Shown here one piece after another: positions 57,841 to 64,000 of a stretch of DNA of 64,000 nt. The stretch's first letter is position 1. Each line of letters begins with the position of its first letter. The notes under the pieces were generated by a model. It ran no database searches, was not told where the DNA came from, and saw nothing but the letters and a program-made list of their open reading frames with translations. The stretch spans positions 29,669,385 to 29,733,384 of the forward strand of contig CM070594.1 of assembly GCA_036346395.1 (NCBI GenBank), written 5' to 3'. The position numbers and the translations under genes are program-made. This DNA comes from Hsuehochloa calcarea. Its lineage: Eukaryota > Streptophyta > Magnoliopsida > Poales > Poaceae.

Positions 57841-60800
57841 TAATTGAAATATAGTCCTTCATGATGATCGACGCGCATATAGCTAGCTTCCTCACTGGGT
57901 TCTTCCTCCAGTCTGATGCCGTCTCCGAAAGGAGGCAACTCGTCAAATTGATTGTACTCTTCCTCATCCACGACATTCTCAACTCCGACAATCCTTCTTT
58001 TACCATGAAGAACTACGTGGCGGTTCTTATTTGCTGGGTCCGTTACATAAAAAACTTGAACAACTTGCTTAGCGAGTACGAATGGTTCGTCCTTGTATCC
58101 GACACGTTTGAGGTCCACAGTAGTGACGCCGTACTTGTTGACCTTCATGCCATGCGGAAGTTTAACCCAGTGACATCGAAACAGGGGGATCTTGAAAAGT
58201 ACATAGTCAAGCTCCCAAATCTCTTCTACGAACCCATAGTACGAGTTCAACCCGCGTGCCCCCGCGGCATTGAACCCCTCGTGAAATGCATCTATGCGGA
58301 CACCGCTGCTCGGATCGCCCTCTTCCTATCCCGAGCTGCCGTATAAAATATGTACCCATTTATGTCGTATCCTTGCCATGTCACAATTGTAAATTTTGGT
58401 GCTTTGGCCAACCATAGCAGCGTTTCATCACTTGATGGCCTCCCAGTGAATCGCATCTTTAACCATTCGTTGAACTGACGGTTGTGCTATCTCGTTATCC
58501 AAACCTCCGACCGGTCTGGATTCTGTTGGCGTACCATGTCTTTGTGCTCGTCGATGTACAGGGACACTTGGGTCATGTGTTGTAAGACCGTGAAATGGGC
58601 TCACAGATGTATCTAGATCGGGAGTGATTGCTTTCCTCCCGATCGTCCCGATACCCTCCAGTCTCCCCTCGTGACGAGATAGAGGCACACCTATCGGTTC
58701 CACCTGAGCCATGTAGTCCACGCAGAACTCAATGACCTCTTCGGTTGCATAATATTTGATGATACTGCCCTCCGACCAAGATCGATTCCGTACGTAGGAC
58801 TTCAGAATTCCCATGTATCTCTCGAAAGAGTACATATGACGTAGGAACACATGGCCGCATATCTTTATCTCTTTCACAAGGTGAACAATGAGATGGACCA
58901 TGATATAAAAAAAAGACGGAGGGAAATACATCTCAAGATGACATAGAGTCATCACCACCTCAGCCTACAGAGCGTCGAGTCCTTTGGGATCGAAGACCTT
59001 CTGTGTAATTGAGTTAAAGAAATAACACAGCCTAAAGATTGCCACTTGGACCTTGTTTGGCAAGATACTCCTAATTGCAACAGGAAGCATCTGTGTCATC
59101 AGCACATGACAATCATGAGACTTCATACCAATTAATTTCAAATCTTTCATGGAAACAAGTTTCTTAATATTGGCGGAGTAACCGGACGGAACTTTCACAC
59201 CATACAAGCTTTGACACAGTTCATTTCTCTCGGCCTTGGACAAAGTGTAGCAAGCTGGGGGAAGGTACGTTCGTCCTTTATCGGTCTCTTTCGGTGCTAA
59301 CTCGGTTCTTATGTTCATATCAACCAAGTCACGTCGTGCGTTAACACCGCCTTTTGTTTTGCCAAGAATGTTCAAGAAGAGACCAATAAAGCTATCACAT
59401 ACATTCTTCTCCACGTGCATGACGTCGATGCAGTGGCGAACTTCTAAGTGCTCCCAATAAGGCAAGTCCAAAAAAATTGACCGCTTCTTCCAGATGTTTT
59501 TCTGAGGGGTCCTTAATTTACGTCCCTTTCCAAGCACAACATCGATATCCTTAACCATATTATAGACCTCTTTCCCTCTAAAAGCCATTGGAGCTGAACC
59601 GTCCTCCTTATTTCCGTCGAATTGTTTCTTCATCTTGCGGTATGGGTGAATCCTGAGAAGGAACCTACGGTGACACATATACACAGTTTTGCGTGAGTTG
59701 TTCACCATACACTCTCGGCACCATCTAAGCAAAGGCGGACGTGCTTTGGCTCCTTTTGTATGAACCCCGATAGGTTACCAAGGGCAGGAAAATCATTGAT
59801 GGTGCAGAATAACATGGCGCGTAAAGTGAAGTTCTCTCGTTTGTACGCATCGCATACTTGTACCCTCTCGTTCCAAAGTGTCACAAGATCTTCCAGCAAT
59901 GGTGCTAGGTACACATCAATGTCGTTCCCAGATTGCTTCGGCCCTTGGATAAGTAGTGACATCAAAATGTATTTTCGCTTCATACACAGCCAAGGAGGAA
60001 GGTTGTACATACATAGATTCACGGGCCAGGTGCTATATCGGCTGCTCATGTTACCGAAAGGATTCATTCCGCCCGTACTCAACCCTAACCTTATGTTTCT
60101 TGGTTCCGCACCGAACTCTTCGAAGCTCCGATCGAAGTTTCTCCACTGGGCAGAATCAGCAGGGTGTCTGAGCTTCCCATCTTTCTTACGCTCCTCCGAG
60201 TGCCAACGCATCAATCTTGCCTCCTTTCGGTTCGCAAATAAACGCTTCAAACGTGGGATCACAAGCAGATACCACAACATCTTAGCAGGAGGTCCTTGCT
60301 TCGCCTTAGCAGTATTCTTACGCTTGTCTCAGGATGCTTTGCACACGGGACACGCATGCATGTCTGCATACTCTTTACGGTAGAGGATACAATCGTTCGG
60401 ACATGCATGTATTCTTTCTACTTCCATTCCCAATGGACAAATAACCTTCTTAACTTGGTAGGTCGTGCTGGGCAACACGTTTCCCTCCGGAAGGATGTCA
60501 GCTAAGAGACTTAACAACGCCGTAAAACTCTTGTCGGACCAACCATTGCTTGCCTTCAATTTCAGCAGTTCAAGCACGGTTGACAACCTTGTGTATTCCG
60601 GCTTGTAGCCAGGGAATAAAGGTTTCCCCGAGTCCTCCATTAAGCCCTCGAATTTACAAAACTCTCTCTCACCGTAATTCCCTTCTGCATCGCGTAGCAT
60701 CTGATCCAGATTGGCATCGCGTAGCATCTGATCCAGATTGTCATCATGCGACCTATCCTCATCAAAAGCACATTCCATACCCTGCATATCGTTGACTTCC

Positions 60801-61077
60801 TCGACGATGTCGTCACATCGACTTCGGTATAATCTGCTCTTCACCGTGATCGCCCAACATGTATATCCTTTTTGAAACCCCTCGATTAAGTGAGTTTCGA
60901 TCTGCGCCGGGTTCTTAAACATTTTTATATTACCGCAATCAATGCATGGACAGTACATAAATTTTATCCCCTTCTTCAACATATCCTGCTTTGCACCGGC
61001 GGCTCTTCTAAATGCAAACACGCCATTATATACTCTTCACTCACACGGTTCTCAATGTACATCCAGTTTCGGTCCAT
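57841..61077 (-). pseudogene. TNP2-type CACTA transposase, frameshifted
   Basis: The real start is the ATG at 61077 (MDRNWMYIENRVSEEY, the transposase-associated domain); one lost G near 61020 shifts it into FAFRRAAG. It continues through CPCIDCGN, the TNP2 core (PRLKRLFANRKEARLMRWH, DVYLAPLLEDL, HRRFL), HCIDVMHVEKNVCDS, LKLIGMKSHDCHVLM and FFNSITQKVFD, and ends with the DUF4216-like block YYGFVEEIWELDYV...PLFRCHWV. Apparent lesions are a TGA after CKAS (about 60330), a shift near 59735, a TAG after DAL (58965), and shifts in 58250-58560. The protein would bind subterminal repeats and cut the ends. Lesions are few, so the copy is young or suffers from base errors. Confidence 0.9.
60688..60742 (-). 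repeat. 27-bp in-frame tandem duplication in TNP2
   Basis: The sequence GCATCGCGTAGCATCTGATC plus seven bases occurs twice in a row, doubling the peptide DANLDQMLR in an acidic linker. The frame is preserved. Confidence 0.85.
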
Positions 61078-61341
61078 CTACACGTATACACACGTAACAA
61101 ATTAATTAGTGTTAAATTATATATTAGTAAACCCGCAAGTACCCTTCATAATGACCAAACACATTAGTGATTAGTCTATAGCAAATATAAAGGGTTACAG
61201 ATCGTTACACATTAGTGATTAGTCTAGAGTAAAAATAAAGGGTTACAGATCGATCGTTACCCTTCTCTCCAAGGTGGCGCAATGTGGGAGGAGGCAGCAG
61301 AGGTGCCGCAATGGGGGAGGAGGAGGCAGGGGTAACAGCTC

Positions 61342-61446
61342 AAAACGGGGGAGGAGGCAGCAGCAGCAGCAGGGTGCCCAATGGGGAGGAGGCAGCAGCA
61401 GCAGCAGGGTGCCCAATGGGGAGGAGGCAGCAGCAGCAGCAGGGTG
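61342..61446 (+). repeat. 35-bp minisatellite, three copies, each with (CAG)5
   Basis: Three units of 35 bp, two of them identical, made of CCCAATGGGGAGGAGG, five CAG triplets and GGTG. It lies in the 5' leader of the TNP2 transcript (CTG repeats on the coding strand). Confidence 0.9.
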
Positions 61447-61505
61447 GCGGCGGCTCAAATGGAATGGAAAGGGGGCCTGTCGGGAGCATCTACTTATAAT
61501 GCTTG

Positions 61506-61560
61506 TATATCACAGACGGTTGTTTAGAAGAACCGTCTATGATAGTTATCACAGACGGTT
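61506..61560. repeat. Right subterminal repeats of the large CACTA element
   Basis: Three CACAGACGGTT/AACCGTC(T)ATG motifs in alternating orientation, the same as at the left end. The terminal CACTA sequence that should follow is absent. Confidence 0.75.
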
Positions 61561-61565
61561 AAGTA

Positions 61566-62480
61566 AGATAGTAAGTGCTAAGTAAGTAGCATCTCGTTGG
61601 CCGCACAAAAGACTTGTCTAGCGGCAGCAAGCAGGGAGCTATCTCTATGACTATGTCTCAGTCAATCTCAGCCTCGGTCATCATCTCATCTTACAAAAAT
61701 AGATTTGTAGAATGTCATATTTGTACAATTTATCAAATAAATATGAAGATGCAGGCGACCAATGGTGATACCCAATGACATAATCACCATACTAAAATAA
61801 AAGGGTTAAAGAAAATATCGGCAGTGTGTAATATATGTGGCTCCAGCAGACTGCAAATATAATCTGCTGCATGCATACCCACATATGCATGCACCCACAT
61901 AAGTACAAAGTAGTACGATTTACAGTGGCATAATAGACCTCTTCACTTTAGTTTATAGTGGATCAATATTGCCCATGCACCTTCATTTTAGTTTATAGTG
62001 ATCAATATTGACAAGGAACCCTCTCCTTTGGTTTTATCATGAGGTCACGACACAAGTACATAGCAAGTAAACAATCCCGAGGTATAGTGATTTTATAGGC
62101 ATCGTATCAAATTTTATAGAAGCTTTAGAGGCCTTATTGGTGCAGAAAAACAAGGTTGGCATATGTCAAAAGATAGGTATCACTAATTCTACAACCATCA
62201 GTGCCCTAGGAGAATATAATCCAGACCTGTCCAATGCCAACAAATACAAAACTAGCTGCCCTATTGTTAGTAAACTTAGTGATATGAAGATATTTGTTGG
62301 TTATTAATGGGATGTAACTAGCAAGACAACCCTCATAATTTCCAGGTAACAGATCTTTTTTTTTGAGCTCCAATCAGATATACCAAACTCTGCAAAACCT
62401 TACCACTTGAAGTAATAAACAATGGTAAAGGCATGTTGTAGAGAAATAATACTAAAAACTGCCAGGATGGCAAACTTTAC
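61566..62480. other. AT-rich interval with a duplicated hAT tail
   Basis: 61655-61730 matches 62930-63005 over about 70 bp, including a minus-strand acceptor and the code for DEMMTEAEID plus stop. The rest has no ORF and no clear ends. Confidence 0.5.
61655..61730 (-). repeat. hAT terminal-exon segment, first copy
   Basis: Matches 62930-63005 in the same orientation. The stop here is TGA in place of TAA. The two copies enclose the exostosin exon. Confidence 0.75.
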
Positions 62481-62632
62481 ATTTCTGTAGTCAAGTATTC
62501 CTTCAAAAGGAAGCTCTAGTTCATCACTGATTATAACTGGGATACAACCACTAACAATTGCATCGAATAGACTAGCAGAAGATGGAGTATCCCCAGCTGG
62601 ACTCAAGCAAAAGAGACTTGCGCATGCTATTG
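62481..62632 (-). pseudogene. Isolated exostosin-family (GT47) exon
   Basis: On the minus strand a TTTTAG acceptor precedes an exon coding for SLFCLSPAGDTPSS then LFDAIVSGCIPVIISDELEL and PFEGILDYRN, closing at a GTAAAG donor. This is the C-terminal glycosyltransferase block of plant exostosins, nearest in my memory to the ARAD-type arabinosyltransferases that build cell-wall polysaccharides in the Golgi. No neighbouring exon was found on either side within about 700 bp. It sits between two copies of a hAT tail sequence, so it is either a captured exon or a remnant of a gene broken up by transposons. Confidence 0.8.
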
Positions 62633-62929
62633 CTAAAACGTGAAAAAGCTGAAAGGAAATAGTACGCAATCAATCAACAGCTTTTGCTGACTAGTTTCAT
62701 TGCAAATAAATTATCCCCTATAATATTACAGTATATAGCAATAAGTAAACACTAGCTGAACTCCTGATCGAAATGGATTTGTTTCATTTCTACAAGCCAT
62801 GAATTATGCCCCTCGATGCACAGGATGTCAGTAATGGTGTTGGTACGGTAAGAATGCCAACTTACTACATGTGGCTCTTAAAACTACTCAAAATCAATGC
62901 ATGCATGCATCAAACAAAAATAGATCAAA

Positions 62930-63005
62930 CCTTAGTCGATCTCAGCCTCGGTCATCATCTCATCCTACAAAAATAGATTTGTAGAATGTTAGATTTCTAG
63001 ATTTA
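62930..63005 (-). repeat. hAT terminal-exon segment, second copy
   Basis: Direct repeat of 61655-61730 with few mismatches. It contains a TTTGTAG acceptor and the short acidic tail DEMMTEAEID before TAA/G on the minus strand. Confidence 0.75.
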
Positions 63006-63035
63006 TATCTTTTATGTTAAGTAACAAATTAACAA

Positions 63036-64000
63036 TTATGAAACCTCTTCGTTCATGTTTGTAGTAGCACATTGTTTATCCTTTAGCTCCAAATCTAAGT
63101 CATCAACAAGTGATGCTATCTTCTCCTTAGAACCTGAAATTTTTAAATAACATGAAGTTAGTAAACTAAAGTTGGAAGTAGTATAAACTATAAACTAAAT
63201 TACTTATTATTACCTTTCCTAGATGAAGTTGTACATTCCTTTGTACAAATTTGAGCCTTAACCACCTTGGGCGCTAGTCAACTAAGAAATGGATCAATAG
63301 CACGTCCACCAACACTAAAGGCTAACTCTGAAGAAACAGATGATACTTGAATAGCTAACACGCCACAAACTAGTCGTGAGAGAACATGAAAAGCCATTGG
63401 TGTGTGTTCCACCATGACAATATGTTAAACTCTGCACCCTTACCAATAGGATCAACCCACCACCGACTTGGTTTTTCTTTAAGGTATAGTTCCAATTCAT
63501 CTATATCACAACATATCACAGCTGCATCCTCATACAAGAACTGTCCAATGTTATGGAGACCCAAGTTGGCATCACCATGTGGAAGAGAATGTCCTTCAAA
63601 ATTAGGCTTTGAAACTTTAGGAGTGCTAGACAGGTAAGCTTGGAATAATTTATTTACAACATCTATAAAGCGATTAACTTCATGGGCAACCCTCTCATGA
63701 TAAATCCTCCCCATAAAATATTCCACCAGTTTTTTTTCTTGTATCTTGGATCAAGAAAGCATGCCATAGCAAAAGCCATGTTGGATTTGTCCTAATACTT
63801 GTCATATTTGGATTTCATGGCCTCTGCTATACAAGAAATAGTGTCATCGACGCTTTCATATCATTCTGCAAGTGCCATCTTAATCTCACAAAATTTCCAC
63901 CAAAATAGGTTTGTTGTTGGATATTGATTTTAAAATATCACAGAGCATCATTGAATTTATGCAAACACTTGCATAGTGCATCCGCCATATCTCATTCCTC
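63036..64000 (-). pseudogene. hAT (Ac-type) transposase, C-terminal part, cut by the window edge
   Basis: The minus strand reads from the right edge through EIKMAL, SNMAFAMACFLDPRYKK, VAHEVNRFIDVVNKLFQAYL, ELELYLKEKP and EFNILSWW, then (another frame) the dimerisation signature SRLVCGVLAIQVS, SSELAFSVGGRAIDPFLS and PKVVKAQICTKE. A donor at 63213 and an acceptor at 63135 join a final exon to a TAA at 63036-63038; an alternative splice from the GAAGAG|GTTTCA site could reach the DEMMTEAEID exon near 62950. Shifts near 63385 and 63725 and several stops show decay. The catalytic N-terminal half lies beyond 64000. Confidence 0.88.

Larger units (their letters stand above)
50130..61565 (-). mobile_element. 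Large CACTA transposon coding for TNP2 and a second protein
   Basis: The left end is CACTACTACAGAAAAGC at 50130, preceded by GTA and followed by CACAGACGGTT-type subterminal repeats (50150-50450). Minus-strand genes follow: ORF2 (55774-51040) and TNP2 (61077-57841). Subterminal repeats reappear at 61506-61560, but the matching right terminus is not present, so the right end is truncated. A gypsy solo LTR interrupts ORF2. A third repeat block lies between the genes (56780-57085) and an orphan TTTGTAGTAGTG sits at 55891-55902, so two neighbouring or nested elements cannot be excluded. Confidence 0.75.

Noticed and set aside
57861..58346. A 161-codon + strand frame and others at 59760-60383.
   Set aside because: They are antisense shadows of the TNP2 transposase, which has clear family motifs on the minus strand.
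1..64000. CRISPR arrays, bacterial operons, riboswitches, tRNA or rRNA genes.
   Set aside because: The window is plant nuclear DNA. The regularly spaced repeats are CACTA subterminal arrays or satellites, and I saw no convincing tRNA or rRNA sequence.

Overview
This is repeat-rich plant nuclear DNA, almost certainly from a grass and most likely from a rice-like genome. The clues are long Ty3/gypsy and Ty1/copia LTRs, CACTA, hAT and MULE DNA transposons, a miniature LTR element, AT-rich introns with plant splice sites, and a GDSL esterase of the IAH1-like type. The grass/rice assignment is inference from element and protein similarity that I recognise by eye; no search was run.

Only one host gene is complete and convincing: a six-exon + strand GDSL/SGNH esterase (27136-42119, 239 residues). 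Its last intron is 11.5 kb and acts as a transposon nest. It holds a small hAT element (30601-31137), a Pack-MULE-like element (31159-31883) and a 9.4-kb Ty3/gypsy element (32186-41569), each with its own target-site duplication. All splice sites and the whole reading frame survive.

Layout. 1-7880: decayed LTR pieces, an unusual miniature LTR retrotransposon (5014-5760) and a few weak exon candidates. 7888-14450: a Ty1/copia element on the minus strand with TSD TAATC. 14456-25190: a nested stack in which an L1-like LINE is cut by a SIRE-like LTR, next to a long gypsy LTR that is itself cut by another SIRE-like LTR. 25195-26900: degenerate repeats. 27136-42119: the GDSL gene with its transposon-filled introns. 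42736-43714: a solo LTR related to the copia element. 45206-45485: a 52-bp tandem repeat. 48175-49455: a small CACTA element carrying one R2R3-MYB exon with its splice sites. 50130 to about 61565: a large CACTA element coding for a TNP2 transposase and a second protein ending in a Ulp1-like protease domain; the second gene is interrupted by a 2.4-kb gypsy solo LTR. 61600-64000: an exostosin (GT47) exon between duplicated hAT tails, then an Ac-type hAT transposase running off the right edge.

A caution applies to the whole window. Paired repeats that should be near-identical (the gypsy LTRs, the copia LTRs, the CACTA subterminal repeats) differ mainly in small blocks at or beside CTG/CAG trinucleotides and in homopolymer length, while the AT-rich sequence between them is almost identical. 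Many frameshifts in element ORFs have the same character. I suspect consensus errors at methylated CHG sites; insertion ages and 'pseudogene' calls should be read with that in mind.
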